From: Paracidovorax wautersii
GTDB lineage: Bacteria; Pseudomonadota; Gammaproteobacteria; Burkholderiales; Burkholderiaceae_C
NCBI RefSeq assembly: GCF_031453675.1
Contig: NZ_JAVIZX010000001.1
Location: 2,502,001 to 2,566,000 of the forward strand
Length of the DNA: 64,000 nucleotides
Direction of reading: 5' to 3'
In this document: positions 34,376 to 44,472 of the stretch, piece after piece
Position numbering within the stretch: position 1 is the stretch's first letter
Layout of the letters: each line of letters begins with the position of its first letter
The notes under the pieces: model-generated
Seen by the model: the letters and a program-made list of their open reading frames with translations, nothing else
Told to the model about the DNA's origin: nothing
Databases searched by the model: none
Translations under genes and position numbers: made by a program

Positions 34376-35563
34376 TCAGCCCAGCGCCAGCAGCGTGAGC
34401 GCCAGCGCCTGGGCGCGCGGCACGAAGGTGGTCAGGTCGCAGAACTCGCGCTCGCTGTGCGCGTAGCCGCCCACGGGGCCGAGAGCGCAGAGCGACGGGA
34501 TGCCCATGTTCGACGTGATGCCGCTGTCGGCCGCGCCGCCGGTGGATTCGCCCTCGACGGCGAAACCCACCTGCTGTGCGCAGCGCTGGTAGGTCTGCAG
34601 CAGGTCGTCCGGCGTGCGGGCCATGGGCAGGGTGCCCGTCTTGGCGACGATGCGGCCACTGGTGCGCGGCAAAGACTCTTCTTCGATGATCGCCTGGATG
34701 CGGGCGAGCACGCCGTCCAGGTCGTTCTCGGCCGTGTAGCGCAGGTCCACGTGCGCGGCGGCCAGCGGGGCCACCACGTTGGACGCCATGCCGCCCTGGA
34801 TGAAGCCGACGTTGACGGTGATGCCGGGCTCGCAGGCGTTGAGCGCATGCAGCGCCAGGATCTTGCGGGCCAGCGCGTCGATGGCACTCGCGCCCTGCGC
34901 GGGATTGATGCCTGCATGCGCGGCCACGCCCGTCACCTCGAAATCGATGCGGTACGAGCCCTTGCGCTCATTCACCACGTTGCCGCTGATGCGGCCCGGC
35001 TCGGCGTTCAGCACAGCGCGGGCGCCCTGGACGTGCTCGCGGATCACGGTGCGGCAGGCGGGCGAGCCCACTTCCTCGTCGGCCGTGAACAGCAGGTGCA
35101 CCGGCGTGGCGTTGCCGCCAAAGCGGGCCAGGGCCTCGGCCACGAAGACGTTCATCACCAGGCCGGACTTCATGTCGGCCACGCCGGGGCCGTAGGCCTT
35201 GCCGCCCTCCACGCGCCAGGGGCGCTGGGCGGCCGTGCCCAGCGGGAAGACCGTGTCCATGTGGCCCATCAGCTGGTAATGGCCTGCGGCCGCGGTATCA
35301 CTGCCCGGCACCTTGGCCAGGATGCACTCGCCCCAGCCGGGTTCCGGAAAGGTCTGCACCGGGATGCCGGCGGCCTCCAGGCGGCCGCGCAGGGCCGCGG
35401 CGACCTGGCGCACGCCTGCTTCATGGCCGCTGCCGCTGTCGATGTTGACGATCTGCGCCAGCAGATCGGCCATGGCCTGTTCCTGCGAGGCAAGCCAGTC
35501 GAGCAAGGGCTGGGCGGAGGCGGGAGCCGCCGAGGCGGCGATGGCAGGCGCGGTGTGGGACAT
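34376..35563 (-). CDS. M20-family metallopeptidase (carboxypeptidase G2-like)
   Basis: Zinc-dependent amidohydrolase of about 395 residues. Metal-site motifs are visible: GHMDTVFP (His, Asp), GPGVADMKSG (bridging Asp), TADEEVGS (Glu-Glu), LNAEPGRI, and the C-terminal AHSEREF. The dimerisation-domain insert sits between. It resembles glutamate carboxypeptidases that release glutamate from N-acyl or pteroyl conjugates. I used the ATG before SHTAPAIA. It is in a likely operon with the downstream Bug receptor and divergent from an RpiR regulator. Confidence 0.88.
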   Translation of the reverse strand: MSHTAPAIAASAAPASAQPLLDWLASQEQAMADLLAQIVNIDSGSGHEAGVRQVAAALRGRLEAAGIPVQTFPEPGWGECILAKVPGSDTAAAGHYQLMGHMDTVFPLGTAAQRPWRVEGGKAYGPGVADMKSGLVMNVFVAEALARFGGNATPVHLLFTADEEVGSPACRTVIREHVQGARAVLNAEPGRISGNVVNERKGSYRIDFEVTGVAAHAGINPAQGASAIDALARKILALHALNACEPGITVNVGFIQGGMASNVVAPLAAAHVDLRYTAENDLDGVLARIQAIIEEESLPRTSGRIVAKTGTLPMARTPDDLLQTYQRCAQQVGFAVEGESTGGAADSGITSNMGIPSLCALGPVGGYAHSEREFCDLTTFVPRAQALALTLLALG

Positions 35564-35581
35564 GGCGGTCGGTGCGGGAAT

Positions 35582-35629
35582 TGAAATGAAAATTTCACAA
35601 ATCATATTGCCTTGCAATGTGTGTTGCAA
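35582..35629. promoter_or_regulatory. Candidate RpiR operator/promoter region
   Basis: The 95-base divergent gap between the peptidase and its RpiR-type regulator is AT-rich and holds two symmetric elements: TGAAATGAAAATTTCA (35582-35597) and a duplicated TTGCAA (35612-35617, 35624-35629). Either could be the regulator's binding site; none has been demonstrated. Confidence 0.4.
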
Positions 35630-35657
35630 TTGAAGGCCGGCCCAGAGCGGATGGGCC

Positions 35658-36590
35658 ATGCACAATCGGCCCACGCAGCGCCTGCCGCGCGCCGCTTCTG
35701 CCTCTGCCGCCCACGCCACCATGCTCCTGACCGAACGGCTCGCCGCCCGCGCCGCCTCCCTCACCGCCAGCGAGCGCGCGCTGGCCGACGACCTGCTGCG
35801 CCACTACCCCGACGGGCTGATGGATTCCGCCAGCGCCATCGCGGCCCGCACGGGCACCAGCGCCTCGACGGTGGTGCGCATGTTCTCCAAGCTGGGCTAC
35901 GACAGCCTGGCCGAGGTGCGGCGCGAGGCGCGCACCGAGGTCACTTCGCGCCTGCAGACCGCCGCGCAGCGCGCTCCGGCCACGCTGGGCGCCGAGCGCA
36001 GCCTGGCCGAGTGCGTGGACGACGCCCTGCTGCACGACCAGCACAACCTGGCGGCCACGCGCCAGGGCCTGGACATGGCGGCCTTCGAGGCCACGGCGCG
36101 CCTGCTGGGCCAGGACGGTGGCCGCGTCTTCGTGATGGCCGAGAAGAACAGCGCGCCGGTTGCCAGCCACCTGGCCACGCACCTGAACATGTGCCGCCCC
36201 GGCGTGCAGGACCTGGGCGCGGGCGCGCCCTTCGCGGTGGACCGCATGCTGTGGGTGGAGCCGCAGGACGTGTTGCTGGTCTTCACCATCCGCCGCTATT
36301 CGCGCGGCGGCCTGCTGGCGGCGCAGCACTTCCGAGCGCAAGGCGCCACGGTGGTGGCACTGACCGACAGCCCGGTGGCGCCCATCGTGCAGCACGCGCA
36401 GCACACGCTGGTGGCGCGCACGGCCAATGCATCGCCGTTCGATTCCTACACCGCCGCGTTCTTCCTGTGCAACGCGCTGGTGTCCGCGGTGGCGCAGCTG
36501 CGCCATGGCGCCGTGGGCGAGTCGCTGCAGCGGCGCGACGCGCTGTGGACGCGGTTCCAGTCCGACGCGATTGACGGCGTGCTGACGTGA
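35658..36590 (+). CDS. MurR/RpiR-family transcriptional regulator
   Basis: 310 residues: N-terminal HTH_6 domain (ASLTASERALADDLLRHYPD, then the recognition helix region TGTSASTVVRMFSKLGYDSL) and a C-terminal SIS sugar-phosphate-isomerase-like domain (VLLVFTIRRYSRGGLLAAQH, ATVVALTDS). RpiR proteins sense small metabolites through the SIS domain. It is divergent from the peptidase/Bug operon, its most likely target. Length and domain order are normal. Confidence 0.88.
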   Translation: MHNRPTQRLPRAASASAAHATMLLTERLAARAASLTASERALADDLLRHYPDGLMDSASAIAARTGTSASTVVRMFSKLGYDSLAEVRREARTEVTSRLQTAAQRAPATLGAERSLAECVDDALLHDQHNLAATRQGLDMAAFEATARLLGQDGGRVFVMAEKNSAPVASHLATHLNMCRPGVQDLGAGAPFAVDRMLWVEPQDVLLVFTIRRYSRGGLLAAQHFRAQGATVVALTDSPVAPIVQHAQHTLVARTANASPFDSYTAAFFLCNALVSAVAQLRHGAVGESLQRRDALWTRFQSDAIDGVLT

Positions 36591-36596
36591 TGGCAT

Positions 36597-36700
36597 CGCT
36601 ACAAAAAAAATAGCTGCTTGCGCTCGAATTCATTCGGTTTCAAGTTGATTTGTGTCCAAATTCGTTGAAGGACAAGCGCAAGCCGCTATCAAAGTAGTAG
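36597..36700. repeat. Comamonadaceae-type interspersed palindrome
   Basis: A long imperfect inverted repeat: CTACAAAAAAAATAGCTGC followed by TTGCGCTC on the left pairs with CAAGCGCAAGCCGCTATCAA on the right around a ~45-base centre. The sequence type (TAGCTGC...GCGCTTG...GCTATCAAA) is the intergenic palindrome common in this family. It lies between the RpiR gene and uvrD, so it may form a hairpin in either transcript. Confidence 0.65.
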
Positions 36701-36750
36701 GGCTTGACCCTGCGGCGCGGGCTGCGCGGCCGGGTTTCTACAATGGCGGG

Positions 36751-39216
36751 ATGCCTTCTCAAGACCTGTTTTCCGGCGCGCACGATGCGCCTTTCGGCGC
36801 TGGCCAGGCCGGCCCTGCGCCGCGCGTCGACCCTGCCACGTCGCCCCTGCTGCAGAACCTCAACGACGAGCAGCTCGCCGCCGTCACGCTGCCGGCGGGC
36901 CACGCGCTGATCCTGGCGGGCGCCGGCTCGGGCAAGACCCGCGTGCTGACCACGCGCATCGCCTGGCTGCTGCAAAACGGCTACGCCACGCCCGGCGGCA
37001 TCCTGGCCGTCACGTTCACCAACAAGGCTGCCAAGGAAATGGTGGCGCGCCTGTCGGCCATGCTGCCGGTGAGCGTGCGCGGCATGTGGATCGGCACCTT
37101 CCACGGCCTGTGCAACCGCCTGCTGCGCGCGCACTACAAGCTGGCGGGGCTGCCGCAGTCGTTCCAGATCCTGGACACGCAGGACATGCTCTCGGCCGTC
37201 AAGCGGCTGTGCAAGCAGTACAACATCGACGAAGAACGCTTTCCGCCCAAGCAGCTGGCCTATTTCATCGCCGGCTGCAAGGAAGAGGGCCTGCGCCCCG
37301 GCGCGGTGGACGCGCGCGACGCGGACACGCGCAAGAAGGTCGAGCTGTACCAGCTATACGAAGAGCAGTGCCAGCGCGAGGGCGTGGTCGACTTCGGCGA
37401 GCTGATGCTGCGCAGCTTCGAGCTGCTGCGTGACAACGACCCCATCCGCGAGCACTACCAGCGCCGCTTTGCGCACATCCTGGTGGACGAGTTCCAGGAC
37501 ACCAACAAGCTGCAGTACGCTTGGCTCAAGCAGCTGGCGGGCGACACCGTGGCCGGGCGCTTCCAGTCGCGCAGCAGCGTGATCGCCGTGGGCGACGACG
37601 ACCAGAGCATCTACGCCTTCCGCGGCGCGCGGGTGGGCAACATGGCCGACTTCGTGCGCGAGTTCGACGTGCAGCGCCAGATCAAGCTGGAGCAGAACTA
37701 CCGCAGCTACAGCAACATCCTCGACTCCGCCAACGCGCTCATCAGCCACAACAGCAAGCGCTTAGGGAAAAACCTGCGCACCACGCAGGGCCCGGGCGAG
37801 CCGGTTCGCGTGTACGAGTCGAACACCGATCTGGCCGAGGCGCAGTGGATAGTCGACGAGATCAAGCAGCTGGTGCGCAGCGACGGCTTCGAGCGCAAGG
37901 AGATCGCCGTGCTCTACCGCAGCAATGCGCAGAGCCGGGTGATCGAATCCGCGCTGTTCAACGCCAGCGTGCCCTACCGCGTGTACGGCGGCCTGCGCTT
38001 CTTCGAGCGCGCCGAAATCAAGCACGCGCTGGCCTATCTGCGCCTGCTGGAGAACCCGCACGACGACACCAGCTTCTTGCGCGTGGTGAACTTCCCGCCG
38101 CGCGGCATCGGCGCGCGCACGATCGAAGTGCTGCAGGACGCAGCGCGCAACGCGGGCTGCTCGCTGCACGACGCGGTAAGCGCCGTGCCCGGCAAGGCCG
38201 GCGCCAACCTGGGCGCCTTCGTGGCGCTGGTGGATGTGATGCGCGAGCAGACGCAAGGCCAGAACCTGCGCGGCATCATCGGCCAGATGCTGGAGGCCAG
38301 CGGCCTGCTGGAGCACTACCGCAACGAGAAGGAAGGCGCCGACCGGATCGAGAACCTGGACGAACTGGTGAATGCGGCCGAAAGCTTCGTCACGCAGGAA
38401 GGCTTTGGCCGCGACGCGGTCGCGCTGCCGGTGGACGAGCACGGCGCCAACCTGTCGCAGAGCCCCGCCAGCCAGGGGCTGGATCCGTCGCTGCCGCAGA
38501 CGGACGAGCCGCTGGCACCCGTCGCCGGCATCGTCGATGCCGACACGGGCGAGACGCTGTCGCCGCTGGCAGCCTTCCTCACCCACGCCGCGCTGGAGGC
38601 CGGCGACAACCAGGCCCAGGCCGGCCAGGACGCCGTGCAGCTCATGACCGTGCACGCCAGCAAGGGCCTGGAGTTCGACGGCGTTTTCATCGGCGGCATG
38701 GAAGAGGGCCTGTTCCCGCACGAGAACTCCATGAACGACCGCGAGGGCCTGGAAGAAGAGCGCCGCCTGATGTACGTGGCCATCACGCGCGCCCGCAAGC
38801 GCCTGTACCTGAGCCATTCGCAGACCCGCATGCTGCACGGCCAGACGCGCTACAACATCAAGAGCCGCTTCTTCGACGAACTGCCCGAAAGCGCGCTGAA
38901 GTGGATCACGCCCAAGCAGCAGGGCTTCGGCTCGTATGCTCCTAATCCAGGAGCTGGAAGCGCTTATGGGGCGGGCGCCAAGGGCGGTTTTGGCTATCGG
39001 TCGGAAACCTTTGCCAGCCCACCGGTGCCGGTGCAGAAGGCAGCGCCGTCGCACGGCCTGCGCGTGGGGCTGGCGGTGTTCCACACCAAGTTCGGCGAAG
39101 GCAAGGTCAAGGCGCTGGAGGGCACGGGCGACGACGCACGCGCGCAGGTGGACTTTCCCCGCCACGGCACCAAGTGGCTGGCCCTGAGCGTGGCCAAGCT
39201 CACCATCGTCGACTGA
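36751..39216 (+). CDS. uvrD: UvrD/PcrA-family DNA helicase
   Basis: Superfamily-1 3'-5' helicase for nucleotide excision and mismatch repair. 821 residues: Q-motif LNDEQLAAVTLP, Walker A AGAGSGKTRVLTTR, motif II VDEFQDTN, motif III GDDDQSIYAFRGA, motif IV QNYRSYSNIL, motif V VQLMTVHASKGLEFDGVF, motif VI EERRLMYVAITRARKRL, and a C-terminal PcrA-like Tudor domain (VFHTKFGEGKVKALEG). The Gly/Ala/Tyr-rich linker before it is encoded by DNA resembling the family palindrome. I used the ATG before PSQDLFSG; the 33-codon upstream extension runs through the palindrome and is unlikely to be coding. Confidence 0.94.
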   Translation: MPSQDLFSGAHDAPFGAGQAGPAPRVDPATSPLLQNLNDEQLAAVTLPAGHALILAGAGSGKTRVLTTRIAWLLQNGYATPGGILAVTFTNKAAKEMVARLSAMLPVSVRGMWIGTFHGLCNRLLRAHYKLAGLPQSFQILDTQDMLSAVKRLCKQYNIDEERFPPKQLAYFIAGCKEEGLRPGAVDARDADTRKKVELYQLYEEQCQREGVVDFGELMLRSFELLRDNDPIREHYQRRFAHILVDEFQDTNKLQYAWLKQLAGDTVAGRFQSRSSVIAVGDDDQSIYAFRGARVGNMADFVREFDVQRQIKLEQNYRSYSNILDSANALISHNSKRLGKNLRTTQGPGEPVRVYESNTDLAEAQWIVDEIKQLVRSDGFERKEIAVLYRSNAQSRVIESALFNASVPYRVYGGLRFFERAEIKHALAYLRLLENPHDDTSFLRVVNFPPRGIGARTIEVLQDAARNAGCSLHDAVSAVPGKAGANLGAFVALVDVMREQTQGQNLRGIIGQMLEASGLLEHYRNEKEGADRIENLDELVNAAESFVTQEGFGRDAVALPVDEHGANLSQSPASQGLDPSLPQTDEPLAPVAGIVDADTGETLSPLAAFLTHAALEAGDNQAQAGQDAVQLMTVHASKGLEFDGVFIGGMEEGLFPHENSMNDREGLEEERRLMYVAITRARKRLYLSHSQTRMLHGQTRYNIKSRFFDELPESALKWITPKQQGFGSYAPNPGAGSAYGAGAKGGFGYRSETFASPPVPVQKAAPSHGLRVGLAVFHTKFGEGKVKALEGTGDDARAQVDFPRHGTKWLALSVAKLTIVD

Positions 39217-39232
39217 GCAACCGTCTTGGCTG

Positions 39233-40698
<1,466 letters not shown>

Positions 40699-41349
40699 AT
40701 GAGTTCTACCGCGACGCACCGTGCTCCGAAACTGCCGCGAGGCGCCCTCTGGGCAACAGCCGCTCTGGCGCTGGCCTTGACGGCCTGCAAGGACCAGACA
40801 AGCGCTCCCGCCGCCGCACCGGCCCAGCCTGCCACGCCGGCCGTCCCCGCCACGCCGGCGACCCCCGCAGCACCGGCTGCACCGACCGCTCCCGCAACCC
40901 CCGCGACACCTGCCGCCCCTGCGGCAGCGGCCTCGCCGGCACCGGGGGCCGCGCCAGCCGCCGCAGCCCCGCGCAAGCTGCCCCTGGGCGTGCAGGGCGT
41001 GGCGCCCGCTGGCGTCACCGTGCGGGTGAAGGGCGCGGAGATCGGCGGCGATGCGACGGTGCTGGACGTGAGCATCTCGTTCGCCAACCGCATCACCGAT
41101 TCCACCATGCTGGCCCTGGCCGACACGTATATCCAGGACGAGTCCGGCGCCAAGCTGCACATCAAGCGCCCGGAGGGCAACCGCGACCTCACCATCCGCG
41201 AAGGCGAGACGCTCAACGGCCAGCTGGTGTTCCTGGGCAGCGTGCCGCCCACCGCCCGGCAGCTGAAGCTGGTGTTCAATGACGGCGCCCAGGGCGACAA
41301 CATCGTCTCGCCTGGCTTCTCCATCGACCTTCCCCTGCAGGGCGGTTGA
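40699..41349 (+). CDS. Lipoprotein with Ala/Pro-repeat linker
   Basis: 216 residues: lipobox LALTAC near residue 30, then about 60 residues of TPA/APA repeats, a disordered tether that likely spans periplasm or peptidoglycan, and a C-terminal beta-rich domain (VTVRVKGAEIGGDATVLDVS, LNGQLVFLG, ARQLKLVFN) of unknown family. It ends in TGATG, overlapping the start of an OmpA-like gene by one base, so the two are co-translated and probably work together at the cell envelope. Confidence 0.7.
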   Translation: MSSTATHRAPKLPRGALWATAALALALTACKDQTSAPAAAPAQPATPAVPATPATPAAPAAPTAPATPATPAAPAAAASPAPGAAPAAAAPRKLPLGVQGVAPAGVTVRVKGAEIGGDATVLDVSISFANRITDSTMLALADTYIQDESGAKLHIKRPEGNRDLTIREGETLNGQLVFLGSVPPTARQLKLVFNDGAQGDNIVSPGFSIDLPLQGG

Positions 41350-42062
41350 TGCGCGGCGCCCCATGGCAACGCCGCCTGGCCACGGCGCTGCTGGCGGGCA
41401 GCGCGTGTGCTGCCGCCGTCGCCCAAGGCCTGCTGGTGGAGCGCAGCGGGCGGCCCCTGGCCCAGGCCCCGACGGCATTGCAGCCGGTGGCCGAGGCGCC
41501 CCGAACGCAGTTGAGTCCCCAGAACGTGCAGGGCGGGCTGTCGCCCCAAGGGCCTGCCACCCGGCTGCAGCCGCAGGCCGGGCCGGCGACGGTGCTGCGC
41601 GAGGCCGAGGTGCCGGCGGCACGGCTCGCACAGACCCGGGCGCTGCTCGCGGAGTTGAAGGCGCAGCCCACGCCCCAGCAGGCCATCTCCGTCGATCTGC
41701 CCGCCGACGTGCTGTTCGACTTCGACCAGGCGACGCTGCGGCCGGACGCCGCGGCTCCGCTCGACAAGGCGGCCGAACTGATCAAGAGCTATGCCCAGGC
41801 GCCGCTGCAGGTCGTCGGTCACACCGACAGCAAGGGCACCGACGCCTACAACGACGACCTCTCGCTGCGCCGGGCGCACACCGTGGCCCAGGCGCTGCAG
41901 CAGCGCACGGCGCGTCTGCCCCAGGCGCTGGGACGGGGCGAGCGCGAACCGGTCGCCCCCAATGCGACGCCGGACGGGCGCGATGACCCGCAAGGGCGCC
42001 AGCGCAACCGCAGGGTGCAGATCCTGATTGGTGCGCTTCCCGGGGCCGGGGCACGGAACTGA
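41349..42062 (+). CDS. OmpA-like peptidoglycan-binding protein
   Basis: 237 residues with an exported N-terminus (RRLATALLAGSACAAAVAQ) and a C-terminal OmpA_C-like domain: LFDFDQATLRPDAAAPLDK, VVGHTDSKGTDAYNDDLSLRR in two adjacent blocks, and QRNRRVQILI. These motifs bind diaminopimelate in peptidoglycan. There is no N-terminal beta-barrel; the 70-110 region is Gln/Pro-rich linker. Coupled translation with the lipoprotein suggests a wall-anchoring pair. Confidence 0.85.
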   Translation: MRGAPWQRRLATALLAGSACAAAVAQGLLVERSGRPLAQAPTALQPVAEAPRTQLSPQNVQGGLSPQGPATRLQPQAGPATVLREAEVPAARLAQTRALLAELKAQPTPQQAISVDLPADVLFDFDQATLRPDAAAPLDKAAELIKSYAQAPLQVVGHTDSKGTDAYNDDLSLRRAHTVAQALQQRTARLPQALGRGEREPVAPNATPDGRDDPQGRQRNRRVQILIGALPGAGARN

Positions 42063-42194
42063 GTGGATGGCGGCGCCGCCACCGCGGCAATGTGCGCAGG
42101 GCCCAGGGCTGTGTCTTGGACGGGCTGCGGCGTGGCCGTCCCTCCGGCCGGCGCAGCGGGGCCGCGTGCTATGTGGGGCGGGTAGCGCTGCGCG

Positions 42195-43355
42195 CTACGT
42201 GGGCCGGGCAGCGCTGCGCGCGACCGCCCAGTGGTTGTCCATGCGGGCGCCGTCCAGGCTGCGGGCATGTGGATGGCGCTGCGGGTGCTGGAGTGCGTCC
42301 TGCAGCGAATGCGTCACCCCCGCCGCCCAGAGCTGCTGGCGGTCCACCGCCAGCGCGCAGACCTCGGACAGGGCGACCAGGCCGTGCCAGGCGCCTTGCG
42401 GCGCGAAGGTGGCGATGCCGTTCGCCCGCGGACAGCTCACGGCCCAGCCCGATGCCGTGGCCGCAATGCTGCCGCCGTAGCCGTGGATGCTGCGGGCAAC
42501 GTCTTGCGGGGCGCTCGCCACACGCAGCGCCTGGCCGTCGAAGAGGGCGAGGATGGGCGCCGAATGCCTGGTCGCCAGGTCGTCGTGCTCGGCCTGCAGG
42601 GCGACGCCCAGCACGCGGCGGTCGGTACTCCAGGCCAGGTGGCGCAGGCTCAGGCGCGGGTCCTGCAGCCGCCATTGGCCCAGCAGCTCGCCGCTGCGGA
42701 CGTCCAGGCGCACGATGGAAGAATCCATGGTGTGCAGGTCGCGCTTGACGCGGCCGGTCTCCGGTGCCGTGGGCACGCCGCCGTTGGCGACGATGAGGGT
42801 GCGCTCGCCGCTGCCTTCGGCCGCGGGCGCCCAGAGGAGTTCATGCGCGTCGATGCCGTGCGTGGACCATTCGGCCTCGGTCTCCAGGCTGCGCGCATCG
42901 CGCCGGGCGACCAGGCTGGCACCGGTATCGATATCGGTCTCGGTCGTGTAGATGTGGCGGCCGTTGGGGCTGCCGATCACGTGGCCGTTGAACGAGCGCG
43001 TGGGGTCCACCCAGTGCCAGAGCGGCTCGGCGTCGGCGCCGCCAGGATGCCAGCGCAGCAGCCAGTCGCCGGGCCGGCGTGCCGTAGCCAGGATGCTGCC
43101 GTCCGGCAGCGGGTGCACGCCGTGCGCGCGCGTGGGCACTTCCAGTTCATGCAGCACGCTGACGGGGGCGTCGGGGGCTCCGGGCGCGGCCAGCAGCCCG
43201 ATGCGGTATCCGCCGTCCGCCTGCTGCCAAGCGGCGGCCAGCTGCAGCGCGCGGAGCGGCTCGGCGGCCGCCCGTGCGAGCATCGGTGCGGTCAGCAGGC
43301 CGCTGACCCAGGCCAGGGCGCCGCGCCGCGACACAAGGGGTGAGAAGGCCGCCAT
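42195..43355 (-). CDS. DUF1513 exported protein, last gene of an imelysin operon
   Basis: About 386 residues: Tat-type signal (VSRRGALAWVSGLLTA) and a beta-propeller-like DUF1513 domain with repeated short strands (HGVHPLPDGSILATARRPGD, FNGHVIGSPNGRHIYTTETD). DUF1513 proteins usually close operons of imelysins and a di-heme oxidoreductase that are tied to iron supply, as here. Function is unproven. The ATG chosen gives the twin-Arg signal; an ATG eight codons earlier is possible. It starts seven bases after the preceding gene. Confidence 0.75.
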   Translation of the reverse strand: MAAFSPLVSRRGALAWVSGLLTAPMLARAAAEPLRALQLAAAWQQADGGYRIGLLAAPGAPDAPVSVLHELEVPTRAHGVHPLPDGSILATARRPGDWLLRWHPGGADAEPLWHWVDPTRSFNGHVIGSPNGRHIYTTETDIDTGASLVARRDARSLETEAEWSTHGIDAHELLWAPAAEGSGERTLIVANGGVPTAPETGRVKRDLHTMDSSIVRLDVRSGELLGQWRLQDPRLSLRHLAWSTDRRVLGVALQAEHDDLATRHSAPILALFDGQALRVASAPQDVARSIHGYGGSIAATASGWAVSCPRANGIATFAPQGAWHGLVALSEVCALAVDRQQLWAAGVTHSLQDALQHPQRHPHARSLDGARMDNHWAVARSAARPT

Positions 43356-43362
43356 GGCCCGA

Positions 43363-44472
43363 TCAATCCCCGTCGGCATCCGAGAAGCCGATGCTCACCT
43401 GCAGCGCGGGCGCGATCTCGGCCTCTGCCAGGCGCTTGAGGGCGGACAGCGCCTTCGCCACCTGCTGCACCTGCGTGCCGTTGTTCTGGCCGGCGCGGGT
43501 CAGGGCCGAGAAGGCGGAGTCGATGTCCTGCGTGGTCTTCACCAGCCTGTCGGCCAGCGGGTTCAGGCCGCGGCCGCGCAGGTAGGTTTCGAGCGGTACC
43601 AGCGCCTGTCCCGGGGCGGGCACGGCGGCCTCGGCGGGCAGCACCGCCAGCGTGCGCAGCGTGCTCCATTCGGCCGTCCAGGCCTCGGCGGTCAGTGCGC
43701 TGGCGGCGCGCGGGTAGTCGGGCGCGCGCGTGCCCTTCGCGGCGCGCAGAGGCTTTTCCATGTGGGCCCAGCGCAGGCGCTCGATGCCGCCCACCCACTG
43801 GTTGATGAACTCGCCCATGGCCTGGGTGGAGCGCTCCTGCTCGTCCTCGGCGCCCCAGTCAGTGGTGGATGCCTCCTTGAACGCGGCTTGCAGCGCCAGC
43901 GCCTCGCGCTCCACATCCAGGGCGACTTCGACGGCGTAGCTGCAGGCCGGCGATGCGGGCCGCACGGGCTGCGTCCACAGCAGCCACTCCAGCGCCGGCA
44001 GGCCCTTGGCAGGCGTGCCCACGCGCTCGAACGCTTTCGCGCCCTGAGGCTGGGTCTTGATGGCGCGCTCGATGAGCTGCGGGCGGGTGGGCGCGAAATC
44101 GATCTGCCGCTGCGCGCGCCGCGACACCACGGGGCCGACGGCCACGGCGGAGAGGCTTTCCCAGGCCAGCATGGCCTTCTGCCACGCCGTGCGCGCATCG
44201 CCCAGGGCGGCCTCCGGCTGGGCAGCCGGGGCGGCGCACAGGGCGCGCAGTGCCGCTGGCAAGGCCTGCGATACCTGGGCAAAGTCGGCCGAGCGGGGCT
44301 GGCCCCAGTGGGCATACAGGCCTTGCAGCGCATGCGTGGTGTCGTAGAACGGCACGGCGTCCTGGCGCCATTGGCTCTGGGCGTTCGCTAAGGGCGCGAG
44401 CAGGGCGCCCGCGGCCCACAGGGCGGCGCAACCCAGGCGCCGGACGGCAGATGGGGAGGGAACAACGGTCAT
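43363..44472 (-). CDS. Imelysin-family protein (second paralogue)
   Basis: 369 residues with a signal peptide (AALWAAGALLAPLANA) and an imelysin-like helical domain. The family's GxHxxE motif is altered: the matching position reads GLPALEWLLW (157-166), keeping Gly and Glu but replacing His by Pro. Imelysins are periplasmic or outer-membrane proteins linked to iron uptake; loss of the His suggests changed metal binding. The start overlaps the di-heme oxidoreductase stop by ATGA. Confidence 0.8.
   Translation of the reverse strand: MTVVPSPSAVRRLGCAALWAAGALLAPLANAQSQWRQDAVPFYDTTHALQGLYAHWGQPRSADFAQVSQALPAALRALCAAPAAQPEAALGDARTAWQKAMLAWESLSAVAVGPVVSRRAQRQIDFAPTRPQLIERAIKTQPQGAKAFERVGTPAKGLPALEWLLWTQPVRPASPACSYAVEVALDVEREALALQAAFKEASTTDWGAEDEQERSTQAMGEFINQWVGGIERLRWAHMEKPLRAAKGTRAPDYPRAASALTAEAWTAEWSTLRTLAVLPAEAAVPAPGQALVPLETYLRGRGLNPLADRLVKTTQDIDSAFSALTRAGQNNGTQVQQVAKALSALKRLAEAEIAPALQVSIGFSDADGD

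Noticed and set aside
42130-42235. Loose ~28-base tandem repeat (GGGCGGGTAGCGCTGCGCGC-like) between ompA-like and DUF1513 genes
   Set aside because: Two imperfect units partly inside the DUF1513 3' end; too weak to call an element.
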